DNA of 64,000 nt from Molossus alvarezi (lineage: Eukaryota; Chordata; Mammalia; Chiroptera; Molossidae). The stretch's first letter is position 1. Every line of letters begins with the position of its first letter. Location of the stretch: positions 56,909,596 through 56,973,595 of the forward strand of contig CM073889.1 of NCBI GenBank assembly GCA_037176705.1, given 5' to 3'. The position numbers were made by a program, and so were the translations under genes. Positions 1-18,435 of this stretch are shown piece after piece. The notes beneath the pieces were generated by a model, which had not been told where the DNA came from, made no database searches, and was given only the letters and a program-made list of their open reading frames with translations.

Positions 1-6919
<6,919 letters not shown>

Positions 6920-7330
6920 GTGCTGGGGCCCATAGAGGGCAGATGGGAGAGGAGGCCAGGTAGAGTAGAATCCCTGGAGAAAGAGGACAAGGTCATGGGA
7001 CCTTGTGTGGCTGGCAGCACTATGTAGGCTCTGTCCTTCCCTCTGGGCATCCAGTTGCCCACAGCCATCTCTGCTCTAGCTGTCCCTTCCCCTTCTATCT
7101 GCCCTTGGCCTGCTCCACAACATGGCCCAGATTATGATATCTTATGGCCAGGACTGGCTATGCTGGCCAAGGGCACCTCTTCTCCAAAGGAGAAAACCTG
7201 GACACCCAGGACTGGTCTGGCCCACTCCCTACAACACTTTGGCCTTCTCAAAGCTCACTCTAGCAGGTGGGCTGAAGTGTGTATATTTTTTTTGATCTAT
7301 TTTTGAATAAAAAGGAAAATGAGCAGAAGG
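6920..7330 (+). other. TPRA1: TPRA1 3' UTR
   Basis: Follows the TAA stop with no interspersed repeat visible. It runs to the polyadenylation signal at 7306-7311, with cleavage expected within about 30 bases. The exact cleavage base is inferred. Confidence 0.8.
7306..7311 (+). terminator. TPRA1: TPRA1 polyadenylation signal AATAAA
   Basis: Canonical AATAAA about 387 bases after the stop. The T/G-containing stretch just downstream (from about 7328) fits a downstream element. Confidence 0.82.
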
Positions 7331-7569
7331 TATTGCTGTGGAGATTCTGTAGAAATACTGGGGCTGGTTCCTTTCAGGAGCCTGAGGGCTGGGGTGTTCA
7401 GAGGTCCCAGTAGATCTCTCTGTGTCCTGAGCCCAGGGAGGCTCAACCAAGAACTGGCCAGTGCCTGGGTCCTGCTGGATGCTGGGACATGGAGAGAAAT
7501 CTGACCCTAGCCATCCCTGTTTGAGTGGATGAGACAAATGTGGGAAAAGGATTGTGGGCTGTCATTCCA

Positions 7570-7830
7570 CTCTTTTGAAGCATGTGACCATTGGAATCAG
7601 CTCTTCAGGTTCTGTCCTAGTTCTGCTCTGTTGGCTTGCGCCAGCCACTGTCTCCTGCAGCTCTAGTTTTACCCTCTGTAAAAGGAGATAAGAAGGCATG
7701 TCTTCCAGGTATTTTTGTAAGGACTAGAAAATAGCAAGTGTGAATGACTGGCATTTAGGAATGGAACAATAATGATAACATAGTCTTTTTAGCCTCTAGA
7801 ACAATGCTTGGCACACAGTAGGCACTCAGA
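7570..7830 (+). repeat. MIR SINE relic
   Basis: Contains the MIR-like 'accctctgtaaaaggagata' segment and ends with 'gcttggcacacagtaggcac'. Strongly diverged in the middle. Confidence 0.65.
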
Positions 7831-9094
7831 AGACAGGATGCTGGGGAATGACATTCATGATAAGAATGGATGCAATGTGGTGAAAATGGAGAAAATCAGA
7901 GTAAAACACGGGGAGGGAAAATTGGAAATAAGAGGGAGGATCCATATGTCCATATTGCTGCTGGTGCAGCTAACTTTGGCTTTGAGTAGTTTGGCAGCCA
8001 GAGGAGAAAGGGAGTTGAAGCTATGTAATTCCACTGTAGGAGGGGAAGAGGTCTTAGCTGTGGCTGTGGGAGTGCTGAGGGTCAGGCCTGGCACCCACCT
8101 CTGCTGCCACCCTTTTTCTCAGTAGGGCACTGAGGGCACCAGCTCCAACATAGCTTGTGACAGTGGGGCCAATGTGCCAGACTCCCCAGGATCCAGGGCC
8201 CAGAGGGCTGACATCAGTGAGGGCACGGCAAGTACAAAGGAAGAGCCAGTGAACTGTGCTCCAAGCCGAGGGGACTCCAAGCTGCTGGGGGATCCTGGCA
8301 GGCTTCTCTGTGTGGCACACTTTGCTATGACTTCATAGCTTTTGAAGAATCCTGTTAGGTGAGAAAGGGAAGCCTGCAAGAGTTGAAAGCCAGATAGGCG
8401 TTTTGACAGTCAAATCAAGAGCTGTGTTCAATATCAGGAGCCTTTGATGTATCCACAATCTAAGAAGTCCTAGCGACAACGTAGTTTACTCTGAGATTGC
8501 TGAGCAAGCAGCCAAGTCCTCAGGGAGGTATCAACAGAAGAAAAGAGGTTAGAAACCTGCTGCTTTTTTGTTCTGATTTTAAAGTTTGTTTCTTTAAGTA
8601 AGATATGTAGGTGGCAAAAAAAATATATATTCATGCATTATAAGGGGTATACAGTAGGAGGTGAATCTCTGTGAATTTGACATTCAGTTTTCTGTCCCCC
8701 TCCCAGAAGCACTGTGAGGCCAGGGTCTCCATGGCCTTGTGGAAGTGTGTGTGTGTATTTCTCCTGTCTTGGGAATGTAAAGAGTCTGTAGCTTGTTTTC
8801 TCCACTTGGTAACTGATCTGGTGATCCTTCACTTTGGCAGCTGCACACATCATTATGGATATATGGCAATTTAACCAGTCGGGATGGACTTTTGTTTATA
8901 ATCTATTTTGCAACAACAAACACTGCAGCAACAAAAATTCTTATAAATATTTTTGGTAAATAATGTAAATGAAATTGTTGGAACATGCAATCTTAACTGT
9001 TTTAGTTTTATAGTCTTATGGCAGAGACTAATAACTATCCTCCAATATATATTCTCCTTTTCCTCCACTATAACAGAATGCCTGATTTTTAGTT

Positions 9095-9390
9095 AAATAC
9101 ACAGCTACTTGGAATAAAGACTATATTTTCCAGCCTTCCTTGCAGGTGGGTGTGGCCATGTGTCTAAGTTCTGGCCAATGGGACATAAGTATGCATTCAA
9201 CTTCCTCAGAAAGAGGGTAAGCTCTGTTCTTTCCTGCTAACTGGGTTGTGGTTGCAATGGCTGGAGTTGTAGCATCCGTCTTGAATCAGGGGACAATTTT
9301 GGGAATGGAAGTCTCACAGCAGTGCAACAAGATAAAAGGAGCTCACGTTCCTGACATATGGTGCATCCATAATAGCCCTGAATTTCGTAC
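9095..9390 (+). repeat. Old mammalian interspersed repeat (unnamed), left part
   Basis: Contains 'gtggccatgtgtctaagttc' followed by 'tggccaatgggacataag' and ends near 'gttcctgacat'. A likely continuation ('aataaacatctgtcttgttt') lies at about 10195-10270, beyond two SINE insertions. Related copies are at 10650-11090 and 12400-12720. Family name not asserted. Confidence 0.5.
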
Positions 9391-9410
9391 CTTCAGATGA
9401 CTTTTTTTTT

Positions 9411-9629
9411 CTTTTCAAAAATATGTTTTTATTGATTTTTTTAGGGAAAGGGAGAGAGAGATAGAAACATTTATGTGAGAGAGAGACATCGATCGGCTGC
9501 CTCCTACATGCCCCCTACTGGGGATCGAGCCCACAAACCAGGCATATGCCCTGACCTGGAAACGAACTGGGACCTCTCAGTCCACAGGACGACCCTCAAC
9601 CCACTGAGCCACATCAGCTTGGCTAATCT
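9411..9629 (-). repeat. Bat tRNA-derived SINE (VES-like)
   Basis: Reverse orientation: T-rich tail at left, GA-rich block, 'acatcgatcggctgcctcct', 'ccctactggggatcgagccc', and the complement of the tRNA-like head ending 'actgagccacatcagcttgg'. This is the subtype without the ATCCTC/GAGGAT tail hairpin. Confidence 0.9.
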
Positions 9630-9700
9630 TTTTTTTTTTTTTTCCTGTGCGTGTGTTTGTTTTTTTTAAAGAATATTTCTCCTTATAAAAGACTCATTGC

Positions 9701-9955
9701 GACCCTGGTCAGTTTGGCTCAGCAGTTAGAGCGTAGGCCTGCAGTCCAGAGAGAGCTAGGTTTGGTTCCCACTAAGGGCGCGTACTACGGTTGCAGTTTG
9801 TTCCCGGCCCTGGTTGGTCATGCAGGTGGCAGCCACTCGATGTGTCCCTTTCACGTCGATGTTTCTCTCTCTCTCTCTCTTCCTCTCTCTTCCTTCCAGT
9901 CTACCTGAACAAAAAATGGAAAAATGTCCTTGGGTGAGGATAAAAAAATTAAAAT
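9701..9955 (+). repeat. VES SINE with perfect 13-bp target-site duplication
   Basis: Forward copy: tRNA-like head 'ctggtcagtttggctcagca', 'tggtcatgcaggtggcagcc', a TC-rich block, then 'tccttgggtgaggata' and an A-rich tail. Flanked by AAAGACTCATTGC at 9688-9700 and again at 9956-9968. Confidence 0.95.
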
Positions 9956-9968
9956 AAAGACTCATTGC

Positions 9969-11165
9969 ACCTTCTTGAAATACTATAATTTGTCATTAAT
10001 TTTCACAAAAAGCTCTGACATGGAAAGTTTCTCAAATGTTTCTTCTTGAAAGAGAAGAAAACAGTCATTTTGTTATATCAACATATATGTGGATAATTAT
10101 AAATACTTTCTATCCTAAAATGGAAATCAAGAACCCTGGGTAAAGAAACTACATTAAAACTTTGTGAGGTAACTATACTGACAAGCCTCCCTTGTCAGAC
10201 GACTTTTTGAATGTGAGAGAGAAATAAACATCTGTCTTGTTTAAACTGCTTTGGATTTTTTTTCTTACTCATAGTTAAACCTAATCTAAACCAACACACC
10301 TTTTATAAAGGCTGGACTAGTTTTAACTCCTACCAGAACAGCCTCACCAACACTTTGTGCTATTCAAATTTTTGATCTTCCTGAAGGTCCCTGTTCACGT
10401 CTGTTCTGCTTGGCTCACATCCTATGTGCTGTGCCTTGGTGAGAACAGACATCATGTAGAAGAATGGTCAGTATGTAGGGGTTCTGGAAGCCTCGATATG
10501 ATGATGGAGTTCACCATATGTGGCCCAAGTTCCAGTCTTACCTCCCTTCTGCTCTTGCTCATGGGCTGTGGACCTTGGGAAAGTCAAGTCTTCTCTCTGT
10601 CAGTTTCCTCATTAGTGACATGAGGTAGCAGATAACTAGTTGCCACCTGAAATCCATTTTCCTCCTTTAGTAACTGCATCCTGGTATTTTGTGGTTCAGT
10701 GAAGCACCCAGGTAAAAGGTGATATTTCCCTGCCTCCATTACAGTCACTCATGTAACTAAGTTTTGGCCAATGAGATCTTAGCAGAAGTAGGAGAGACTT
10801 TAGCAGAGGCTGCTTAAAGGGTGCTGACTCAGTAAGGAGGTGTACTCTTCTGTCCTGTTTTTCTCCTTCCTATTTCCTGGAATGCAGATATAACCGACTC
10901 TCCAGCTGCTATATTGGATGATGAGGCAACTTGAGGAAGTTATTTACCAAGAACAATCAAATAGAAAGGGGAAACAGTTCTTGCCCCTGATGATTATGAT
11001 GCCATACCAGCATTGGACTGCTACCAACAGACTTCTTTATGCAAGAGAAAAGCTAACTTGTTTATGTCAAGACCAATCCTAAGTGAAACACGTGAGGATG
11101 ATGGTATGTCCCCTGTCCCCCCAACTGGTTGTTTGAAGGGCACAGGATATTTAAAGAAAAACATT

Positions 11166-11195
<30 letters not shown>
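9969..11195. other. Intergenic with old repeats
   Basis: About 10195-10270 looks like the right end of the repeat started at 9095. 10500-10625 is MIR-like ('cagtttcctcattagtgaca'). 10650-11090 is a second copy of the unnamed repeat. No gene seen. Confidence 0.5.
10650..11090 (+). repeat. Old mammalian interspersed repeat (unnamed), second copy
   Basis: Shares the order 'ttttggccaatgagatctta', 'ctggaatgcagatata', 'gccataccagcattggactg' and 'agacttctttatgcaagaga' with the family at 9095 and 12400. Same orientation. Confidence 0.5.

Positions 11196-11202
<7 letters not shown>
11165..11202 (+). repeat. (TG)n(TA)n microsatellite
   Basis: About 13 TG units followed by 5 TA units, directly beside the T-rich tail of the minus-strand SINE at 11203. 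Confidence 0.95.
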
Positions 11203-11396
11203 TATTTTTTTTAATTGATTTTAGAGAGGAAGGAAGAGGAAGAGAAACATCGACATGAGAGAAACATCCAACAGCTGCTTCCTGCACACCCACTACAGGG
11301 GATCAAGCCTGCAACCCAGCATGTGCCCTGACCGGAATCGAACCTGTGACCTCTTAGTGCATGGGATGATGCCCAACCAACTGAGTCACACCAGAA
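11203..11396 (-). repeat. Bat tRNA-derived SINE (VES-like)
   Basis: Reverse orientation: 'ttaattgattttagagagga', 'gagaaacatcgacatgagag', 'ctacaggggatcaagcctgc', ending 'caaccaactgagtcacacca'. Diverged subtype without the hairpin tail. Confidence 0.9.
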
Positions 11397-11785
11397 ATCT
11401 TGGTTCAGGATTTTCTTGCCCAAGGAATCTTGCACCTAGTGGATGACTTCCTGATGTTACAACTCCAGCCATTTGTTTTCAAATACCTAGTATTACAGAT
11501 AGCAGCAGGGGCTTATGAAAAGAAACAGGTGGGAATTCCCTTGGGAGGGAGGTCTCTGTGGCCTTGAGCATTGGGAACTCAGGCATGGTGGAGGTTAGGC
11601 TCCAGGTAAAATGGTATACTTGTGAACTTAGGGAGGAATACCCTGGGCACAAGGTTCTCAGCTGCTCTAAAGGGTCTCCCAGCCTGTACATGGTATCAGC
11701 GAACCAGAGCTCTTAATTCTGCAGATGCCCCTTGGCCGGGAGCACTGGCATTTCAGTGATTATGAACATATGACCAGTGGAATAC

Positions 11786-12172
11786 TAGTTTGCTTGGGTG
11801 CCATAACAAAGTACCACAGATTGGACAACTTCAACAATAGACATTTATTGTCTCACAGTCTGGAGGCTAGAAGTCCAAGATAAATGCATTGGTAGGGTTG
11901 ATTTCTTCTGAGGCATCTCTACTAGGCTTGCGGATGGCCATTTCTCACTGTGTCCTCACATGGCCTTTCCTCTGTGGTGTCTCTGTGTGTGTCCAAATTT
12001 TCTCTTCAATAGAGGAACCAGTCAGATTGAATTAGTTGCCAACCTAACAGCCTCATTTTAACTTAATCACCCCTTAAACGCCCTATCTTTAAATACAGTC
12101 ACATTCTGAGGTATTAAGGATTAGGCCTTCAACATACGAATTTTGGGGGTACATAACTCAGCCCATAACAAA
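11786..12172 (-). repeat. MaLR (MLT1-type) solo LTR
   Basis: On the minus strand it starts TGTTATGGGCTGAG, continues 'cccccaaaattcgtatgttg', 'gtgaggacacagtgagaaat' and 'gcctccagactgtgagacaa', and ends near 'gtggtactttgttatggcac'. These are start, middle and end signatures of MLT1-type MaLR LTRs, all in order. No internal retroviral sequence adjoins it. Confidence 0.72.
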
Positions 12173-15100
12173 CGGCATTAAAGCTTTTCTCCCTCTGACA
12201 TCCTAACACTGCAAGATCTTGAGACCTTGACCAAGTCCATAGACCAGGCAGAAAACCTCCAAGAATGACTAAGGTTAAATATTCCACTCATTAGAATAGG
12301 GCCAGTTGGAAATTAAGAGCCTTCTAAAAAACTCCAAAGGCTTGTGGAATGTGACTCAGAGCACCTGTGTAAGGGGGTTCTCTTGGGGATCTGTCACATA
12401 TTCTGCTTCCTCTCCTGGACACACATACGGGATTATTGTACTTTATTGCTTTTGAAGGAGGGTAAAGCCATGTGATATACTTTGGATGATAAAATATGAG
12501 TAGAAGTGGCAGTGTCACTTCCAGGTAGAAGCATGTAATTGCCAGCACATTAATGTGTCCTGCCATGGTAATGGTAGAGCCATGTCAAAACAGATCCTCA
12601 GTCTGTCCCTGAGGGACCACCACAAGAAGAGTGCTTCTGCTAAGCTGCACTGAACATGTAGCCAGAATGAGAACTAAACTTTGTCCTTTAAGCTCTAATG
12701 TTTGTTACTTCAGCATATCCTGTCTGATTCAAGGATTAAATGAGATAGGCCACATGGTACATAGTAGGTGCTCAGTTAATTTGGTTTCTAACAAATAGGG
12801 AGAGCAAGACCTCAACTAGGAACAAGGAACATCTTTGGGTTTGCAGGGTCATCCCCTCATCTTCTGTCTCATGGACTTCATTTTCAGACCTCATGGATCA
12901 CTCTGTTAGCTTCATACAGAAGCTGTTTCTTCCATTTATGGCTTCCCTTTCTCAGGGACACATGGGCCAGGCTCATAACCACACACCCTAGCCTTCTCCT
13001 TTCCTTCAGGTTCTAGCAGCCTCACCTCCACTTTGGGGACTGGGGCCTATATGACCTTGGGGAGGAGCTGATGTATTGTGGTAGCATAGGCTTGTTTTTG
13101 GAGACAGGCCTGTGAAGTTGAGGAAACACTGATATCCATGGCTACCATTTATTATAGGGAATTACCAGTATCCTGTGCTGAGCCACCTGGAATGCCAACA
13201 TAAGAAGCATTGCCCCTTCCCTGACAGGATGGTACTGACAAGCTGCCTGCACTTTGCAGTACTGGGTCCTGAGCCCAGGAAGGGCAGGCATGCTCTCCTA
13301 GGAATGAGGGGACACACCCCTCTTAGAGCAGGTAGCTTCCTGGGCCTGTGTCCAACAACACTCAGGTTGCCTATACCTGCCATCTGGGCTGTCCAGCACC
13401 ATGTCACCGAACCTGTGGCAGGTGGGCTGCTTGAGAGAACTCTTGCTCTCACTTCTTCCTGCAGACTGAGTCTGCCCTTCTGTCTCCTTAGGGTAGGCCA
13501 TCATGAGGGGACACAGCCAGCCCAGAGAAGCAGCTGCTGAACCATCAGAAAGACAGGCCATAGCCACAAGCAACGTGTGTCTTCAGTCCCAGAAGTGGGT
13601 TTGTGGGGGGGCAAGGGGTCAGAGATACCCACTTGGTTCTAAGCCCCATTGAATAGATTGATGTCAGTGGCCTGGAGCAGAGTGGTGGTCTGACTGAGCT
13701 GGAGACTAGATCCACATTCTCCAGAACTACAAAAACCAAGTGAGACCTAAAGGATGTAGGTCCTCTTTACCCTGTGTCCCTGGGGATTTGTACATGGGCT
13801 CTGCCCTCAGATACAGTCCCAACGGGACAGGGGCAAGGTAGGCCATTCTGGGATTCATGGGATTGCTGTGGCTCAGAGAGCCAGTCTCCTCTTGGAGCAT
13901 TACCCTGGTTCATACCTGTGGACCATCAAACAGATAATTCCGTTACAGTCCTGATAAGTGCCCTGCGAGATAGATATTCTTTGCTGATCCCATTTTACAA
14001 TTGAAGATTCTGAGGCTAAAAGATGTGTAGTTATTGTTTGTTGGGAAGTAGGGCTCAGAAGTAATCCCAGGGGAGAGTGGGTTGTCATACTGTACCCCCA
14101 GGAGCATCGGGTTTGGAAGGTGTGAACCAGAGGTAGTGGGTGTCACATCGGAGAGGAAGTCAGGGCCATCCAGCAGGGCCCTGTGTTGGAATTCAAAGCT
14201 GTTGGTTGGTTATCCCGGGAGATAATGATAGTTGTTTGTTATCCAAGGGGCTGTGATCACTGTAGTTCTAAACACCCCATGTAGGTTTCACAGTCCCACA
14301 CTAAGACATACACTTTACAGTTAGGGGAGCTGAGGCATAGAGAAATCCCATTGCCAAATACTGGGCAGGGTGAGATTCCACCTTAGGCCTCTAACCACTG
14401 TACTGACAGCCAACACTCACAGAAACACCTCCTGCATAGAAAGAGCTCAAAGCCTTGCCTCTGGGGCTACTGGACCAGAGGAAACTGCAGCCACTCCAAA
14501 GCCAATATGGGGGTGCAGAAATAAAACCCCAAAGGATTGCCAAGAAGGGGACAGAGAGCTTCCTGGCATTTATAGCAGAGTGGGGGTCTAGAATGCACTT
14601 TGTTTGGGCATGGAACAGACAACCCAGTTCCCAGTCCCAGTTCTGCTTTTCCCTCATGTGTGATCTTGGCAGGGCCCCTCTTTCCCTGTCCCTTGGTTTC
14701 CCCGCCTGTAATGTGGCACTGAACAGGCCTCTTGGAGCCCTGATCCCCCATCTTGTGTATGGCCTGGCACAGAGCAGCTTCTCCATATAGGGGCTGCCTA
14801 CCCTCTGTTTCTAAGCAGGACCTTGGCAGCGGTCCAGATGGGGAGCACTAGGGCTGCTAGTGGGAGTGGTCCTGTAATTGGCCCTCTATATCAGGTGGCA
14901 CCTGCTGGCCCCCAAGCATGAACAGTATTTTATTTCTCATATTGTTTGGAGCTGGAGACTCACCTGAATGCATCCAGCAAATCAAGATCCAATCACCTTC
15001 TGTGAAGAATGTTTAAAGCTGCTACAGTCAAGCTCTTGTTAGAGGCTCTGGGATACCCTGGGATGCAAAATGAATTCTGCTCAGCTGGGCTGAAGGGCAT

Positions 15101-15556
15101 TCTGAGGAAGACAGGCCTGATTCCAGGTGGAAAATGTGAGAGCCACCTAGACAGAATGGCCCTCCTCTTGGGCTGGGCCTCACACCATGACCTGCCCCTG
15201 GGGTTTGTGTGGGGTGACTACACTCTCTTGTAGTCATCCAAGTAGCCCCCTATCCAGCTCTTCCCCTCACATTCTAATTTCAAATACTGACGTTCATCAT
15301 CCTCATAAACAGAGATGTCCCATGGGCTCCTGCATATATGGGAATTTGAAATTTAGAGAAATTCTAATGTTACAGGATCAAAGTAATATCTCAAGGCTAC
15401 ATTTTGTACTCCCCACTTGTATAATTCCACTGTCATTTCCTGAGCACCTACTGTTTGGGGGTCCAAACATGGTGGCAATCAACAAAACAAATTATAGCGT
15501 CACATTACTGTGCTTTTTTGTGTCTGCTTAGTCTGATAACCCCATTTCTTACATTT
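12173..15556. other. Intergenic, largely unique with MIR relics
   Basis: 12400-12720 resembles the unnamed old repeat (third copy). Short MIR-like pieces occur at about 12725-12790 (+), 13930-14015 (-), 14255-14400 (-) and 14600-14790 (+). 12790-13900 and 14800-15550 look unique. No splice-supported exon found. Confidence 0.5.
14255..14400 (-). repeat. MIR SINE relic
   Basis: Contains 'ggggagctgaggcatagaga' and 'ggcctctaaccactg', the reverse of the MIR 5' half. Confidence 0.6.
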
Positions 15557-16456
15557 AAAAAAATATTTAATTAATTTATTTTTATTACATGTTTCCCCCC
15601 CCACACTGATTCTTCCCTCCTCATCCCTGCCCACCCTGTCCCCAGCTTTGTTGTCCATGTCCATTGTTAATGCATACCTGCATACAAGTTCTGTGGTTTA
15701 TCTCTCCCCCACCGCCCCCTCTTCTGGGGATTCTCAGTCTGTACCCCACTTCCACGTCTCTGGGACTACCCCATTCCTCAGACTGTTATGTTCATTATAT
15801 TCCACAAATAAGTGAGATCATGATACTTGTCTTTCTCTGTTTGTTTTGTTTCCCTTAGGATAATACTTTCCAGGTTCCCCCATGTTGTCTCAAAGGATAA
15901 GAGATCTTTCTTTCTTACAGCTGCATAGTACTTCATTATGTATATGTACCACAGCTTTTAATCCATTTGTCTACTGATGGGCATTTGGGCTGTTTCCAGA
16001 TCTTAGCTATTGTAAATAGTGCTGCTACAAACATGAGGGAACATAAATTTGTTCTGATTGGTGTTTCAGGCTTCTTAGGGTATATTCCTAGAAGTGAGAT
16101 CACTGGGTCAAATGGCAGTTCAATGTTTAATTTTTTGAGGTAACACCATATTGTTTTCCATAGTGGCTATACCAGTATGCATTCCCACCAACAGTATACT
16201 AGAGTCCCCTTTTCTCCACCCCCTCGCCAACACTTTTTGTTTGATGATTTGTTGATGGTGGCCAGTCTGACACATGTGAGGTGATACCTCATTGTTGTTT
16301 TAATTTGCATCTCTCTGATGATTAGTGATGTTGAGCATTTCTTCATATGTCTCTAGGCCATTTGTATGTCTTGTTTGGAGAGGTACCTATTTAGCTCCTC
16401 TGCCTATTTTCTAATTGGGTTCTTTGGCTTCCTTTTGTTGAATTGTATAAACTTGC

Positions 16457-16464
16457 TCTCTCTC

Positions 16465-16519
<55 letters not shown>
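16457..16519 (+). repeat. (TC)n(TA)n microsatellite inside L1-A
   Basis: A TC run followed by a TA run. Other L1 copies at the same element position show only 'cactctatatatattgg' (for example near 29510 and 31040), so the array expanded in place. Confidence 0.92.
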
Positions 16520-18181
16520 GAATGATATTAACTCCTTATCTTATATATCATTGACAATTATGCTCTCCCATACAGTGGATTGCCTTTCCATTTTGATGAT
16601 TGTATCTTTTGCTGTGTAGAAGATTTTGAGTTTGATGTAGTCCCGCGTGTTCATTTTCTCCTTTGTTTCTGTTGCCTTAGGTGAGGCATCAGTGAGAATT
16701 CTGCTGTGTATGATGTCTGAAATTTTGTTGCCTACATTTTCTTCTGAGATTTTTATGGATTCATGAGTCACATTTAAGTCTTTTATTCATTTTGAGTTTA
16801 TTCTTGTGTGTGGTGTAAGTTGATGGTCTAGTTTCATTTTTTTGCATGTAGCTGTCCAATTTTCCCAACACCATTTATTAAAGGGCTGTCTTTACTCCAT
16901 TTATGCTCTTGTCACCTTTGTCAAATATTAATTGAGCATATTGCCTTGGGTCCGTTTCTGGGTACTCTATTCTGTTCCACTGGTCTATATGCCTGTTCTT
17001 GTGCCAGTACCAGGCTGTTTTGTTTACAGTCGCTTTGTAGTATAACCTGATATCTGGTATTGTGACCCCACCAACTTTGTCTTTCTTTTTCAAGATTGCT
17101 GTGGCTATTCGGGGTCTTTTTTGGTTCCATACTTTTTTGAATTATTTGTTCTAATTCTGTGAAATATGTCGTTGGTATTTTGAATGGGGATTGCATTGAA
17201 TCTATAGATTGCTTTGGGTAATATGGACATTTTAATGATGTTAATTCTTCCAATCCATGAAAAAGGTATGTTCTTCTACTTTTTTATATCTTCCTCTATT
17301 CCTATTTTCTATGTCCTGTAGTTTTCTGCAAATAGCTCCTTTACTTCTTTGGTTAAGTTTATTCCTAGGTATCTTAATTTTTTTGCCACAATGGTAAATG
17401 GGATTTTTTTTTGTTTGTTTGTTTCTCTTACTGTGAGTTAATCATTGGTGTATAAGAATGTCATCGATTTCTTGACATTAGTTTTGTATCTTGCTACTTC
17501 CCAAATTCATTTATTAAGTCTAAAAGGTTTTTGATGGAGTCTTTAGGGTTTTCTATGTATAATATTATGTCATCTGAAAATAATGACAGATTCACTTGCT
17601 CCTTTTCAATTTGGATCTCTTTCATTTTTTCTTCATGTCTGATTGCTGTGGCTAAGACTTCCAGTACTATGTTAAATAAGAGTGGCGAAAGTGGGCATCC
17701 CTGTCTTGTTCCTGTTCTTAAGGGAAATGGTTTTAATTTCTTCCCATTGAGTATGATGTTGGCTGTAGGTCTTTCATATATGACCTTTATTATGTCGAGA
17801 TATGATCCCTCTATTCCCACATTGCTGAGTGTTTTTATCAGAAATGGATGCCGGATTTTGTCGAATGTTTTTTCAGCGTCTATTGATATGATCATGTGTT
17901 TTTATTCTTCATTTTGTTTATGTGGTGTATCACATTTATTGATTTGCGAATATTGTACCAGAGTTGCATCCCTGGGATGAATCCCACTTGGTCATGGTGA
18001 ATAATTTTCTTGATGCATTGCTGGATGCAGTTTGCTAGTATTTTCTTTACAATTTTAGTATCTATGTTCATCAGGGATATTGGCCTGTAGTTTTCTTTCT
18101 TTATACTGTCTTTTTTGGTTTTGGAATTAGAATTATGCAGGCCTCATAAACCGAGTTTTGAAGTCTTTCTTCTTCGTGAAT

Positions 18182-18435
18182 TTTTTTTTTTTTTTTTATC
18201 CTCACCCTAGGACATTTTTCCATTGTTTTGTTCAGATAGAGTGGGAGGGAGAGAGACGAAGAGAGAGAGAGAGAAACATCGATGTGAAGGGACACATCGA
18301 GTGGCTGCCACCCTCATGACCAACTAGGGCCGGGGACAAACTGCAACCGAGGTACGTGCTCTTAGCGGGAACCGAACCCGGGTCTCTCTGTACCACAGGC
18401 CGACACTCCAACCGCTGAGCCAAACCGGCCAGGGC
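18182..18435 (-). repeat. VES SINE inserted in L1-A ORF2
   Basis: Reverse VES: poly-T, 'tatcctcaccctaggacat', GA block, 'acatcgagtggctgccaccc', head complement ending 'gagccaaaccggccagggc'. Flanks repeat the L1 sequence (TCTTCTTCGTGAAT left, TCTTCTTCTTGAAT right), a near-perfect target-site duplication. Confidence 0.96.

Larger units (their letters stand above)
7331..9410. other. Intergenic, old repeat relics
   Basis: A MIR-like segment in + orientation spans about 7570-7830 ('acaatgcttggcacacagta' end). A diverged L1-type 3' fragment is likely around 8820-8965 (minus orientation). 9095-9390 is the first part of an old unnamed repeat family. No gene seen. Confidence 0.55.

Noticed and set aside
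9701..9775. tRNA-like sequence with A- and B-box pattern
   Set aside because: It is the tRNA-derived head of a VES SINE with body, tail and target duplication; the same applies to all other tRNA-like heads here.
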